NCBI RefSeq assembly: GCF_014203955.1
Contig: NZ_JACHKA010000001.1
Coordinates: forward strand, 3,379,001-3,443,000
Length of the DNA stretch: 64,000 bases
Direction of reading: 5' to 3'
Source of the DNA: Sphingobium lignivorans
GTDB taxonomy: Bacteria > Pseudomonadota > Alphaproteobacteria > Sphingomonadales > Sphingomonadaceae
In this document: positions 55,634 through 64,000 of the stretch, piece after piece
Numbering within the stretch: the first letter of the stretch is position 1
How the letters are laid out: each line of letters begins with the position of its first letter
Position numbers and translations under genes: made by a program
Notes under the pieces: generated by a model
Databases searched by the model: none
What the model was told of the DNA's origin: nothing
What the model saw: only the letters and a program-made list of their open reading frames with translations

Positions 55634-56893
55634 TCAGGCGAGTTCGACCGGCGTGACTTCATAGCCGCCATCGACCAGCGCTGCGATGAGGCGGCGCAGA
55701 TGCGCCTCGTCGCGCGTCTCGCATTCGATATCGGTGATGAGGCCCTTGGCCGGAAGCGAGGTGAACACGCGCTGGTGATAGACCTCGATGATGTTGACCT
55801 GCTGCTCGTGGAAAATGCGCGAGACATGGTAGAGCGCGCCCGGCCGATCCTGCAGGCGGATGCGCAGGCGCGCGAGCCGCCCGGAGCGCGCCAGATCGCG
55901 CAGCAGCACATTGGCGAGCAGGCGCGTATCGATATTGCCTCCGCAAAGCACCAGCCCGACGGTCCGGCCCGCGAACATGGCCTTGTGCTCGATCAGCGCC
56001 GCAAGACCGGCCGCGCCCGCGCCCTCGACCACGGTCTTCTCGATCTGCAGGAGCAGGCTGACCGCCTGTTCCAGCGCCCGCTCGCTCACCAGCACGACAT
56101 CGTTGGCCAGCGCCTCGACGAAGCGCCGGGTGAGCTTGCCCGGCTCCTTGACCGCAATGCCTTCCGCCAGCGTGTCGCCGCCGGTCGGCAAGGCGACATG
56201 CTTCACGAAATCATACATGGAGGGATAGAGCTCGGCCTGGACGCCGATCAGTTCGATACCCGGCTTGAGCGCGCGCGCGGCCGTACCCATGCCGGAGAAG
56301 AGGCCGCCGCCGCCGATGGGGATGACCAGCGTGTCGACATCCGGCGCGTCCTCCAGAAGCTCGAGCGCGACCGTGCCCTGGCCGGCAATGATGTCCGGCT
56401 CGTCGAAGGGATGCACGAAGGTGAGGCCGCGCTCTGTTTCCAGTTCGCGGGCATGGGCATTGGCCTCGTCGAAGGTCTCGCCGAACAGGACGACGGTGGC
56501 GCCATGCCCTTCCGTCTGCATCACCTTCACCAGCGGCGTGGTCTGGGGCATGACGATGGTGACCGGCACGCCAAGCCGCGCGCCATGATAGGCAAGGCCC
56601 TGCGCATGATTGCCGGCCGAGGCGGCGATCACGCCCTTGGCGCGCGCCATGTTGTCGAGCAGCAGCAGCCGGTTGAGCGCGCCGCGCTCCTTGTAGGCGG
56701 CGGTGAACTGATGATTCTCGAACTTGAGATAGACCGTCGCGCCAGTGAGGTTGGACAGCGTCTTGCTGACCAGCGTGGGTGTGCGCACGATCGAGCCGCC
56801 AATCCGCTCCCGCGCCGCGCGGACATCGGCAATGGTCACCGGCAGCGCCTGCGCGCCGGCCGGCAAGGGCTCTATCGTCTCGATCCTGTTCAT
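55634..56893 (-). CDS. ilvA: threonine ammonia-lyase with C-terminal ACT domain
   Basis: PLP-dependent threonine dehydratase of 419 residues, making 2-oxobutanoate for isoleucine or threonine catabolism. The PLP Lys68 lies in HQFTAAYKERGALNR, the Ser/Gly loop in IPIGGGGLFSGMGTAA (about residue 190), and a C-terminal ACT-type domain (about 330-419) begins LRIRLQDRPGALYHVS. Length and single ACT domain fit the short IlvA/TdcB-type group. It is not adjacent to other ilv genes. Divergent gap of 55 bp to the dehydrogenase. Confidence 0.93.
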   Translation of the reverse strand: MNRIETIEPLPAGAQALPVTIADVRAARERIGGSIVRTPTLVSKTLSNLTGATVYLKFENHQFTAAYKERGALNRLLLLDNMARAKGVIAASAGNHAQGLAYHGARLGVPVTIVMPQTTPLVKVMQTEGHGATVVLFGETFDEANAHARELETERGLTFVHPFDEPDIIAGQGTVALELLEDAPDVDTLVIPIGGGGLFSGMGTAARALKPGIELIGVQAELYPSMYDFVKHVALPTGGDTLAEGIAVKEPGKLTRRFVEALANDVVLVSERALEQAVSLLLQIEKTVVEGAGAAGLAALIEHKAMFAGRTVGLVLCGGNIDTRLLANVLLRDLARSGRLARLRIRLQDRPGALYHVSRIFHEQQVNIIEVYHQRVFTSLPAKGLITDIECETRDEAHLRRLIAALVDGGYEVTPVELA

Positions 56894-56948
56894 GGCGGGC
56901 GCCCTATCCCATCTGGCGCTTCCTGAAAACAGGCTCTATGCCCGCCTT

Positions 56949-57818
56949 ATGGCAAAAATCGCGTTTATCGGGCTGGGGGTGATGGGCGCGCCGATGGCAG
57001 GGCATCTTGCCAGAGCGGGACACGAACTCTCCGTATTCAATCGATCGATGGGCAAGACCCAGGCATGGGTGGACCGTTATGGCGGCATCGCGGCGATCAG
57101 CCCGGCGCAGGCGGCGGAAGAGGCCGACATCGTGATCAGCTGCGTGGGCACGGACGACGATCTCGCCGCCGTGACCATCGGGCGCGACGGCGCGTTCCGC
57201 ACGCTGCGCTCGGGCGGCCTCTATGTCGACCACACGACCGTCTCCGCCCGGATCGCGCGGCAACTCGCGCTGGAAGCGGACAGTCGCGGCCTGCACTTCG
57301 TCGACGCGCCGGTCTCGGGCGGCCAGTCCGGCGCGGAGGCGGGCACGCTCTCCGTGATGTGCGGCGGCAGCGCGCCGGCGGTGGAAGCCGCGCGGATCGT
57401 CATGCAGAGCTATGCCGCGCGCGTCGTGCATTGCGGCGAGGCGGGCGCCGGGCAGACCACCAAGATGGTCAACCAGATCTGCATCGCCGGCGTTCTGGAG
57501 GGCATCTCCGAAGCGCTGCGCTTCGCTCAGGCATCCAAGCTCGATCTTGCCCGGGTGCACGAAGCGATCTCCGGCGGCGCGGCGCAGAGCTGGCAGCTGG
57601 ACAATCGCTGGCAGAGCATGGCCGAGGACCGGTTCGACTTCGGCTTCGCGATCGAATGGATGCGCAAGGATCTCGGCCTCGCGCTGGACGAGGCGAAGGC
57701 CATCGGCGCGACGCTGCCGGTGACGGCGCTGGTGGATCAATATTATGCGGAAGTGGTAGCGATGGGTGGAGGACGGCAGGATACGAGCGCATTGGTGAGG
57801 CGCCTGCGCAAGCCATGA
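56949..57818 (+). CDS. NAD(P)-dependent beta-hydroxyacid dehydrogenase (GarR/MmsB family)
   Basis: Oxidoreductase of 289 residues of the 3-hydroxyisobutyrate/tartronate semialdehyde reductase family. The Rossmann motif IAFIGLGVMGAPMAGHL is at residues 4-20, the substrate loop FVDAPVSGGQSGAEAGTLSVM is near 120 and the catalytic Lys in GQTTKMVNQ near 175. Exact substrate is unknown. Its stop overlaps the amidohydrolase start (ATGA), and that gene overlaps manA, so the three form an operon. Confidence 0.92.
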   Translation: MAKIAFIGLGVMGAPMAGHLARAGHELSVFNRSMGKTQAWVDRYGGIAAISPAQAAEEADIVISCVGTDDDLAAVTIGRDGAFRTLRSGGLYVDHTTVSARIARQLALEADSRGLHFVDAPVSGGQSGAEAGTLSVMCGGSAPAVEAARIVMQSYAARVVHCGEAGAGQTTKMVNQICIAGVLEGISEALRFAQASKLDLARVHEAISGGAAQSWQLDNRWQSMAEDRFDFGFAIEWMRKDLGLALDEAKAIGATLPVTALVDQYYAEVVAMGGGRQDTSALVRRLRKP

Positions 57819-59482
57819 TCCCGTTCCGCGTCCGGCCCCTGATTGCCGCCTTGCTCGCCGCCTGTACCCCCGTCACGCTTCAGGCGAGCGGCCTCATCGA
57901 CAATGTGAACGGCATCACCGTCGACGAGACGGGCGACCTCGTCCATTTCACCGGCCTCCTGATCGACGGCGAGGGCCGCGTGGAGAAGCGGCTGGCGCGC
58001 GGCGAGAAGCGCCCCGAGCGGCCGGACTTCCGCTATGACGGCAAGGGGCGCACGCTCATCCCGGGCATGATCGATGCGCATGGCCACGTCATGGATCTCG
58101 GCTTCACGCGCCTCAACCTCGACCTCAGCGACACCAAGTCGCTGGAGGAGGCGAAAGCGAAGATCGCTGCCTTCGCCGCCGAGAATCCCTCGCGCCCGTG
58201 GATCCTGGGCTTTGGCTGGAACCAGGAAGTCTGGGGCCTCGGCCGTTTCCCCACCGCTGCCGATCTGGACGGACTGGCGGAAGGCCGGCCGATCTGGCTG
58301 GAGCGCGTGGACGGCCACGCCGGCTGGGCCAACACGGCCGCACTCGCCGCCGCGAAGATCACCGCCACGACGAAGGCCCCGGCCGGCGGGCGGATCGAGA
58401 TGGCGGGCGGCAAGCCGGGCGGCGTGCTGGTCGACAAGGCCATGGCGCTGATGCAGGCCGTGGTCCCGACGCCGCAGCCCAAGGATTATGACGCGGCGCT
58501 GATCAAGGCGCAGGACGCGCTGCTCGCGCGCGGCGTGACCGCCATCGCCGACATGGGCACCACCATAGAGGCCTGGCAGGCCTACCGCCGGGCAGGCGAC
58601 TGGGGCGCGCTGCGCATCCGCATCATGGGCTATGCGCGCGGCATGGATCAGGCGACGCTGATCGCCGGCCCCGGCCCCACGCCCTGGCTCTATGACGATC
58701 GGCTGCGGCTGGGCGGCGTCAAGCTGATGATCGATGGCGCGCTCGGCTCGCGTGGCGCGGCGCTCAAGGCGCCTTATGCCGATGCGCCCCGGGAAAGCGG
58801 CCTGCCGATGCTGACATCGACGCAGCTTCGCAACCAGATGAGTCGCGCCGCGATGGACGGCTTCCAGCTCGCAGTCCACGCCATCGGCGACAAGGCCAAT
58901 GCCGAGCTGCTCGACGCGATCGACGAGCTCAGCTTCACGTACAAGGGCGACCGGCGCTGGCGCATCGAACATGCCCAGATCGTCGACCCCGCCGACCTGC
59001 CCCGCTTCGCGCAGCATGGCGCCATCGCGTCCATGCAGCCGCAGCACGCCACGTCCGACTGGTCGATGGCCATCGCGCGCATGGGGCAGGAGAGGCTCGG
59101 CGGCGCCTATGCCTGGAAAGCCATGCTGGACAACAAGGTGCCGCTCGCCTTCGGCTCGGACGTGCCGGTCGAGCCGGCCGATCCGTTCATGGGGCTGCGC
59201 GCCGCGCTCACTCGCGTCGATGGCAACGGCCAGCCGCTGGGCGGATGGATGCCCGAGCAGCGCCTCTCGTTCGCGCAGGCCCTGCGCGCTTATGGCTGGG
59301 GCGCGGCCTATGCCGGCTTCGCCGAGCAGCGTTTCGGCAATCTCGCACCGGGCCAGCGGGCTGACTTTGTTATCCTCGACCGCGATGTCGAACTGGCGGC
59401 ACCGCGCGACCTGCCCGCCACACGGATCGTCGAAGTATGGATTGGCGGGCAGCGCACGATCATGAAGGACGACGAGCCATGA
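57815..59482 (+). CDS. exported lipoprotein amidohydrolase (YtcJ/amidohydrolase 3 family)
   Basis: Metal-dependent hydrolase of 555 residues. Motifs: DAHGHVMD with the first His pair (about residue 89), KLMIDGALGSRGAA, HAIGDKAN, EHAQIVD and SDVPVEPADP, giving the usual two-metal site. The N-terminus MIPFRVRPLIAALLAACTP has a lipobox LAAC with Cys17, so it may be a periplasmic lipoprotein. It overlaps the dehydrogenase and manA by 4 bp each. The substrate of this group (often N-substituted formamide or cyclic amide) is undefined. Confidence 0.88.
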   Translation: MIPFRVRPLIAALLAACTPVTLQASGLIDNVNGITVDETGDLVHFTGLLIDGEGRVEKRLARGEKRPERPDFRYDGKGRTLIPGMIDAHGHVMDLGFTRLNLDLSDTKSLEEAKAKIAAFAAENPSRPWILGFGWNQEVWGLGRFPTAADLDGLAEGRPIWLERVDGHAGWANTAALAAAKITATTKAPAGGRIEMAGGKPGGVLVDKAMALMQAVVPTPQPKDYDAALIKAQDALLARGVTAIADMGTTIEAWQAYRRAGDWGALRIRIMGYARGMDQATLIAGPGPTPWLYDDRLRLGGVKLMIDGALGSRGAALKAPYADAPRESGLPMLTSTQLRNQMSRAAMDGFQLAVHAIGDKANAELLDAIDELSFTYKGDRRWRIEHAQIVDPADLPRFAQHGAIASMQPQHATSDWSMAIARMGQERLGGAYAWKAMLDNKVPLAFGSDVPVEPADPFMGLRAALTRVDGNGQPLGGWMPEQRLSFAQALRAYGWGAAYAGFAEQRFGNLAPGQRADFVILDRDVELAAPRDLPATRIVEVWIGGQRTIMKDDEP

Positions 59483-60285
59483 GCGCTGTCGAGCTGACGA
59501 CCAAATATGTCGAGAAGCCCTGGGGCCGGACCACGCTGCCGGCCATCTTCCCCGATGGCGGCGGGCGTCGCATCGGCGAGGTGTGGTTCGACGGGCCGGA
59601 GGGGCGCCACCCGCCCCTGCTCGTCAAATATATCTTCACCAGCGAGAAGCTTTCCGTGCAGGTGCATCCCGATGACGCGCAGGGGCGCGCGCGGGGTCTG
59701 GCGGGCGGCAAGAGCGAATGTTGGCTGATCCTCGATGCCGAGCCGGACGCGACGCTCGGCATGGGCACGCGCATGAAGCTCGACGACGAAACGCTGCGCG
59801 CTGCCTCGCTCGACGGGCGGATCGAGCAGCTGATGGACTGGAAGTCGGTGAAGCCGGGCGACTTCTTCTATATTCCGGCGGGCACAGTCCACGCCATCGG
59901 CGCCGGCGTGACGCTGGTCGAGGTCCAGCAGAATGTGGACGTCACGTACCGCCTCTATGATTATGGCCGCCCGCGCGAGCTGCATCTGGAGGACGGTGTC
60001 GCGGTCAGCGTGGCCGAACCCTATGCCCGCGCGCCCGTGAACATCGAGACCATGGCGCAGGCCAGTCTGCTGGAGCGCGACGAAGCGCCGTTCCGGCTCG
60101 CGCTCGAGACGCTCCAGCCCGGCGCGCGCGACATCGGCGGCGATGGGCCGTGCTGGTTCATTCCGCTCTCGGGCAGCGGCACCCTCGACGGGAAACCTTG
60201 GGAAGGTGGCCAGTGCTGGCTCGTCGAGGGCGGGGCCCGGCTGGACGTCGCCGAGGCCACCCGGGCACTGATCGCCAGCCTCTGA
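59479..60285 (+). CDS. manA: class I mannose-6-phosphate isomerase
   Basis: Zinc-dependent phosphomannose isomerase of 268 residues interconverting fructose-6-phosphate and mannose-6-phosphate. Zinc ligands are in VQVHPDD (about residue 60), SECWLIL and PAGTVHAIG (about 135). It is a short type lacking the longer C-terminal domain of E. coli ManA. It starts in the last bases of the amidohydrolase gene (ATGA). Mannose-6-phosphate feeds GDP-mannose and surface sugar synthesis, which is not otherwise encoded here. Confidence 0.92.
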   Translation: MSAVELTTKYVEKPWGRTTLPAIFPDGGGRRIGEVWFDGPEGRHPPLLVKYIFTSEKLSVQVHPDDAQGRARGLAGGKSECWLILDAEPDATLGMGTRMKLDDETLRAASLDGRIEQLMDWKSVKPGDFFYIPAGTVHAIGAGVTLVEVQQNVDVTYRLYDYGRPRELHLEDGVAVSVAEPYARAPVNIETMAQASLLERDEAPFRLALETLQPGARDIGGDGPCWFIPLSGSGTLDGKPWEGGQCWLVEGGARLDVAEATRALIASL

Positions 60286-60407
60286 ACGCCAGTCCTATTT
60301 CCAGACATTATCAACGATCCAGGAACGAATGGCCAAAATCAACTAGCACTGACCGCCGGTTGCGCTTATGCCTCGGGGACGAAGCCTAAGGAGGGAGAGT
60401 CTCGAAA

Positions 60408-61253
60408 ATGGCAAAAGACAACAAGATCACCATCTACGATCTGGCGCTGGCGAGCGGTGCGACGATCAGCCCATTCGTATGGGCGACCAAATATGCCATC
60501 GCGCACAAGGGCTTCGAGCTGGACATCGTGCCCGGCGGCTTTTCCGGCATTCCCGAGCGGACCGGCGGTGTGACCGAGCGCCTCCCGGCGATCGTCGATG
60601 ACGGGAAATGGGTGCTCGATAGCTGGCTGATCGCCGAATATCTCGACGAGACCTATCCCGACCGGCCGACGCTGATCCCGCACGCCAGCGTCAAGGCCCT
60701 CACGCAGGGCATGGAAGCCTGGCTGTGGGGCGCCGCCATCAGCCCATGGATGACCTGCTTCATCAAGCAGTATCGCGACCGCTCGCTGCCGCAGGACCAT
60801 GACTATGTCACGACCTCGCGCGAGCGCATGTTCGGTCGCAAGATCGAGGACATCATCGTGGGCCGCGAGGACCGCATCCCCAAGGTGCCGCCGACGCTGC
60901 AGCTGCTGCGCAATGTGCTGGCGGAGAACAAGTGGCTGGGTGGCGACACGCCCAATTATGCGGATTTCCGCCTGCTCGCCGTGTTCCTGTTCACCGCCTC
61001 GGTCGCCGACACGCCGGTGCTGACCGATGACGACCCGCTGCGCGACTGGATCGAGCGCGGCTTCGATCTCTATGGCGGGCTGGGCCGGCATCCCGGCCTC
61101 TCACCCATCTTCGGCCTGCAATTGCGCGAGGGCGATCCAGAGCCGTTCATCAAGGGCGGCGCCGTGGGCGGCCTCGCGACGCGCAACACCGGCCCCAAGT
61201 CGACCGCCGCCGAGACCGCGCGTCTCAAGGGCGAGAAGGCGCCGGCCGCCTGA
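60408..61253 (+). CDS. LigE/LigP-type glutathione S-transferase (beta-etherase-like)
   Basis: Glutathione transferase family protein of 281 residues, the same length as LigE of Sphingobium SYK-6, which cleaves lignin beta-aryl ethers with glutathione. From memory of LigE, conserved stretches are ISPFVWATKYAIAHKGFELD, DIVPGGFSGIPERTGG, VLDSWLIAEYLDETYPDRP, SLPQDHDYV and FGLQLREGDPEPF. The active-site thiol/hydroxyl role of the N-terminal Ser (ASGATISPF) fits this group. It stands alone, with no ligF, ligG or ligD neighbours, and its start has GGAGGGAGAG about 10 nt upstream. Etherase activity is inferred. Confidence 0.85.
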   Translation: MAKDNKITIYDLALASGATISPFVWATKYAIAHKGFELDIVPGGFSGIPERTGGVTERLPAIVDDGKWVLDSWLIAEYLDETYPDRPTLIPHASVKALTQGMEAWLWGAAISPWMTCFIKQYRDRSLPQDHDYVTTSRERMFGRKIEDIIVGREDRIPKVPPTLQLLRNVLAENKWLGGDTPNYADFRLLAVFLFTASVADTPVLTDDDPLRDWIERGFDLYGGLGRHPGLSPIFGLQLREGDPEPFIKGGAVGGLATRNTGPKSTAAETARLKGEKAPAA

Positions 61254-61433
61254 CAGGCCGCAGGCATTTCAGGACAGGGCATGATCCGGCTGCTCGCGGC
61301 CGCTCATGCCCTGGCATCGCGTTGAGCCTGCATGGCCAGCGCTCGCGTGTGAGGCGGACGGCCGACACTTGCCGGACGCTCGATGAGCGGCCCACCGGGG
61401 AATTCTTGTTGAAGATGCCGGGCGGTGTGGACG

Positions 61434-61619
61434 AATTCCGAGGCCATGGTGCCGCACCATATCGTCATTGATGGCGTCCTCCCGGACTTGATCCGGGATC
61501 CCGTTGCCTTGGATCTTGCAGGTCCATCCGGTTCGAAACCGGAGGAAGCGGGATCCCGGATCAAGTCCGGGAGGACGAACGGAAAAGGCTGAAAGCCCGC
61601 TTCTGGCCCCTCAATGTCC
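61434..61619. repeat. dispersed intergenic repeat, copy 2, interrupted
   Basis: The 35-nt block starting AATTCCGAGGCCATGG (61434-61468) and the block at 61581-61619 correspond to copy 1 at 37976-38062. Between them lies an extra palindrome (61475-61577) absent from copy 1. Confidence 0.75.
61475..61577. repeat. 103-bp palindrome with 29-bp perfect inverted arms
   Basis: CGTCCTCCCGGACTTGATCC plus nine more bases (61475-61503) is exactly reverse-complemented at 61549-61577, enclosing 45 bp. The arms are long enough for a stable hairpin in DNA or RNA. It has no coding capacity, so if mobile it would be of the non-autonomous (MITE/REP-like) type. Confidence 0.8.
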
Positions 61620-61874
61620 ACCAACTTGTCCACGCCCCAGAGCGGCGACCATCGCGTTTTGCCTCCTGCCCACCTTGCGACAATTTGCGACAAGTTTCGC
61701 GCCCGGCGACAAAGTCCCGCGACAAAGACGGGCTATACCCCATTTCAGCGCTTCTCCCACGGCGCTGAAGAGAATGAGCGCGCCTCCCACCGTGCTCAGA
61801 GTGACTCCCACAGTCCCGCTCGGGCCCCTCCCTCCCACAGGGAGGGGCCAAGGCGTTTCCGGCGGATCAGCCGG

Positions 61875-62660
61875 TCAGCCGGCGGTCCACCCTCCATCCA
61901 CGCTGATATTGGTGCCGGTGATGTTGCTGGCGGCATCTGAGCACAGGAACAGCGCGATTTCCGCGACCTGCTCGGCGGTCACGAACTGCTTGGTCGGCTG
62001 GCCGGCCAGCAGCACGTCGTTGATGACCTGCTCGCGCGTCATGTTCCGCGCCTTCATGGTGTCGGGAATCTGGTTCTCGACGAGCGGTGTCCACACATAG
62101 CCCGGCGAGATGCAATTGGCCGTGACGCCGAAGGTCGCCAGTTCGAGCGCGATCGTCTTGGTGAAGCCGGCAAGCCCGTGCTTGGCCGTGACATAGGCGG
62201 ACTTGAACGGCGAGGCGACGAGGGAATGCGCGGACGCGGTCTGGATGATCCGGCCCCACTTCTTCTCCTTCATGTAAGGCACCGCCAGCCGGGTCGTGTG
62301 GAAGGCCGAGGTCAGGTTGAGCGCGATGATAAGGTTCCACTTGTCGACCGGAAAGGACTCCACCGGCGCGACATGCTGCGTGCCCGCATTGTTGACGAGG
62401 ATGTCCACGCCCCCGAAGGCCTCGGCCGCCTGCGCCATCATCGCCTCGATCTCGTCCGCGCGGGTGAGGTCATGCGCGGAATAGATGGCCTTGCCGCCGC
62501 TCGCGGCTTCCAGCGCCAGCCGCTCCTGCTCGATGGCCCCGGCATCGCCGAAGCCATTGATGACGAGATTGGCACCTTGCGCCGCGAAAGCCTTGGCATA
62601 AGCAAGCCCGATTCCCGACGTGGATCCCGTTACCAGCGCCGTCCTGCCTTTCAGAGTCAT
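61875..62660 (-). CDS. bdhA: 3-hydroxybutyrate dehydrogenase (SDR)
   Basis: Short-chain dehydrogenase of 261 residues that interconverts 3-hydroxybutyrate and acetoacetate. Cofactor motif TGSTSGIGLAYAKA (residues 11-24), NNAG (about 90), catalytic Ser in TASAHS and Y-x3-K in AYVTAKHG (about 155). The segment IALNLTSAFHTTRLAVPYM is typical of the 3-hydroxybutyrate group, and the NISVDGGWTAG end matches it. It overlaps the patatin by 4 bp. Together they suggest breakdown of polyhydroxybutyrate stores. Confidence 0.93.
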   Translation of the reverse strand: MTLKGRTALVTGSTSGIGLAYAKAFAAQGANLVINGFGDAGAIEQERLALEAASGGKAIYSAHDLTRADEIEAMMAQAAEAFGGVDILVNNAGTQHVAPVESFPVDKWNLIIALNLTSAFHTTRLAVPYMKEKKWGRIIQTASAHSLVASPFKSAYVTAKHGLAGFTKTIALELATFGVTANCISPGYVWTPLVENQIPDTMKARNMTREQVINDVLLAGQPTKQFVTAEQVAEIALFLCSDAASNITGTNISVDGGWTAG

Positions 62661-63832
62661 GCCTGCTTCTCCTTGATGCCACTTGGTTCGAGATCGAACG
62701 TCGCGCTCTTTCCGCTGATGATGTTCTGCGCGATCAACTGATTGCCGCGCTCTATCACGGCGGATACGGCTTCGCGTCCCTGAGTCCAGTGGTCGATCAT
62801 CGTGCGGCGCGAGAATTCGAAGTCGCGCGCGCCGCGCTCCCAGGCGCGGGAACGGTAGATGAGATGGACGATATTGACCGCGCCTTCCTCGACGACGGCG
62901 GCAAGGGCCTGCGCCTGCGGCGTCCCGGCAAGGTCCGCCGGCAGCACGTCCAGCAAGGCGCGGATCATCTCATGCTCGTGGCGCTGGCGCAGATAGGCAT
63001 CCGTCACTTGCCGCGTGCGGCTGGAATATTGGATATCCTTCTGGCGCGACCATACGTCGGTCATTTCCTGAGGCAGCGAGCCGGTGGCCGGAAAGAGATC
63101 GATCTGGAAGATGAGCAGGTCGCCGGTCTGATGCTCCAGCACATGGGAAAGCGGCGTGTTCGAGACGAGGCCCCCGTCCCAATAATGCCGGCCGTCAATC
63201 TCCACCGGCGGCAGGCCCGGCGGCAAGGCGCCCGAAGCCATGACGTGCCGCGCGTCGATGCGCCCCCGCCACCGGGGATCCTCATTGTCGAAATAATAGA
63301 AATTGCCGCTTTCGATATCCACGGCGCCGATCGAGAAGCGCATGGGCCCGTGATTCAGTCGATCCCAGTCGACGAACCGGTCCAGCGTCTCGCGCAGCGG
63401 CGTGGTATCGTAGAAGCCGAGCGCTTCCGGCGAGCCGGCGGGCGCCCACCAGGGCGGCAGGATGTTGGGCCGGAAGAAGCCCGGTATGCCCCACAGCGCG
63501 ACCGCACCGGCCGCTGCGAGATGCGCGGCCTCGCGAATGTCATGCTGGTCGGGAAGGCAGAAATTGGGCAGGCCGCCGCTCACCAGCTCCCAGAAAGCGT
63601 TCAGCCGCTCGCTGCGATGCTCCGGGGCGTTACCGGCAATGATCGCGGCATTCACCGCGCCGATCGAGATACCGGCCACCCAGTCGATGCCGATCTCCAG
63701 CTCCGCCAGCCGCTCGACGACGCCTGCCTGATAAGAGCCGAGTGCGCCGCCGCCCTGAAGGACGAGGGCTACCTGCTCCGGCAGCGGTACGGGGGCATGG
63801 CCGGAGCGACGGGGTTTCTTGGGCATGTCCAT
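62657..63832 (-). CDS. patatin-like phospholipase with DUF3734 domain
   Basis: Serine hydrolase of about 391 residues with Ser/Asp dyad. The oxyanion GGGALGSYQAG (about residue 28), nucleophile GISIGAVNAA (about 56) and catalytic Asp in DGGLVSNTPL (about 210) are intact. The C-terminal DUF3734 part includes RRTMIDHWTQGREAVSA. Members of this group accompany 3-hydroxybutyrate dehydrogenase, and a role in PHB granule or lipid turnover is inferred. The start is uncertain: ATG 63832 or 63826, while AGGAG is further up. Confidence 0.88.
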   Translation of the reverse strand: MDMPKKPRRSGHAPVPLPEQVALVLQGGGALGSYQAGVVERLAELEIGIDWVAGISIGAVNAAIIAGNAPEHRSERLNAFWELVSGGLPNFCLPDQHDIREAAHLAAAGAVALWGIPGFFRPNILPPWWAPAGSPEALGFYDTTPLRETLDRFVDWDRLNHGPMRFSIGAVDIESGNFYYFDNEDPRWRGRIDARHVMASGALPPGLPPVEIDGRHYWDGGLVSNTPLSHVLEHQTGDLLIFQIDLFPATGSLPQEMTDVWSRQKDIQYSSRTRQVTDAYLRQRHEHEMIRALLDVLPADLAGTPQAQALAAVVEEGAVNIVHLIYRSRAWERGARDFEFSRRTMIDHWTQGREAVSAVIERGNQLIAQNIISGKSATFDLEPSGIKEKQA

Positions 63833-63987
63833 GGTGCAGTGCAATATCGCAGTTTCGCTCCTGTCGCCATCATATCAAGGGACGAGGCGACCTGAATGTG
63901 GGATGTCTGGCGTTCCCGCGCGCTGCTTTCCAACCGCCTTTCAAGCAGCTAGGCTCGGGACGAAACACAGAGCGGAAGGACGGGCCG

Positions 63988-64000
63988 ATGCGCCTCGATG
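63988..64000 (+). CDS. start of a gene cut by the window end (possible)
   Basis: An ATG at 63988 (MRLD...) follows GGAAGGA seven bases upstream in the 3' edge of the window. Only four codons are visible, so the product cannot be named. Confidence 0.35.

Larger units (their letters stand above)
61254..61874. other. 621-bp intergenic region, mostly repeats
   Basis: This gap between convergent genes holds no supportable gene. It contains a second copy of the dispersed repeat (61434-61468 and 61581-61619) with a palindrome nested between the two blocks. The right-hand third (61620-61874) is unremarkable and contains short direct repeats such as CTCCCAC and GCGACAAAG. Confidence 0.7.

Noticed and set aside
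61475..61577. CRISPR array or attachment site at the palindrome
   Set aside because: There is a single inverted pair, no regularly spaced direct repeats, and no integrase or cas gene.
61504..62100. Plus-strand frame across the repeat region into bdhA
   Set aside because: It is Pro/Ser/Thr-rich, crosses the palindrome and runs antisense into bdhA.

Overview
The window looks like a chromosomal segment of a high-G+C alphaproteobacterium, most likely a sphingomonad (Sphingomonadaceae). The lines of evidence are a CtrA cell-cycle regulator, DUF2093, DUF2849 and UPF0262 family proteins, an Entner-Doudoroff operon zwf-edd-glk-eda, a sucC-etfB-etfA arrangement, a PEP-CTERM protein and a glutathione S-transferase closely resembling the LigE/LigP beta-etherases of Sphingobium. 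Genus cannot be fixed from this segment alone. Coding density is high, overlaps of 1-11 bp between co-directional genes are common, and no plasmid, prophage, IS element or CRISPR array is visible.

Layout. 0.1-3.7 kb: lipoprotein, sucC, etfBA. 3.8-4.9 kb: an AT-richer patch with two unrecognised genes. 4.9-10 kb: secreted gamma-glutamyltransferase, a translationally coupled hsp20-lon pair behind a candidate heat-shock promoter, and tRNA-Leu(CAA). 10.2-15.1 kb: zwf-edd-glk-eda, with an apparent one-base frameshift at the start of glk. 15.2-15.5 kb: two palindromic repeat elements. 15.5-29 kb: AraC regulator, SH3 protein, hydroxyacid dehydrogenase, ammonium transporter with a coupled glycosyltransferase, nitronate monooxygenase-like enzyme, GT4, alpha/beta hydrolase, SelO, an AstD-like protein lacking two catalytic residues, a VOC protein and a PEP-CTERM protein. 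29.4-33.4 kb: sulfur assimilation operon cobA-DUF2849-cysI-DUF934-cysH with a structured leader. 33.5-45.7 kb: methyltransferase, flavoprotein, DUF885 peptidase, GFA protein, dnaB with a DnaA box upstream, UPF0262-GH25-cdd, an exported TIM-barrel-like protein, dcd, a phosphatase and ctrA. 45.9-52.7 kb: acyltransferase, RluA-type synthase, arfB, a SpoU methyltransferase in an AT-richer patch, a membrane protein, free-Met-sulfoxide reductase, an RcnB-like protein and bpt. 52.9-55.6 kb: molybdate genes modE-A-B-C, with ModE and ModC lacking MOP domains. 55.6-64 kb: threonine ammonia-lyase, a dehydrogenase-amidohydrolase-manA operon, the LigE-like GST, a nested repeat element, 3-hydroxybutyrate dehydrogenase and a patatin, then the first codons of a further gene.

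How the genes work together. The zwf-edd-glk-eda cluster takes glucose to pyruvate and glyceraldehyde-3-phosphate by the Entner-Doudoroff route. The cys cluster makes siroheme and reduces APS and sulfite to sulfide. The patatin and 3-hydroxybutyrate dehydrogenase point to polyhydroxybutyrate turnover. Lon and Hsp20 form a proteostasis pair. CtrA and DnaB belong to cell-cycle and replication control, and candidate CtrA and DnaA sites lie in their upstream regions. All calls come from reading the sequence and from remembered family motifs. No database search or folding program was run.
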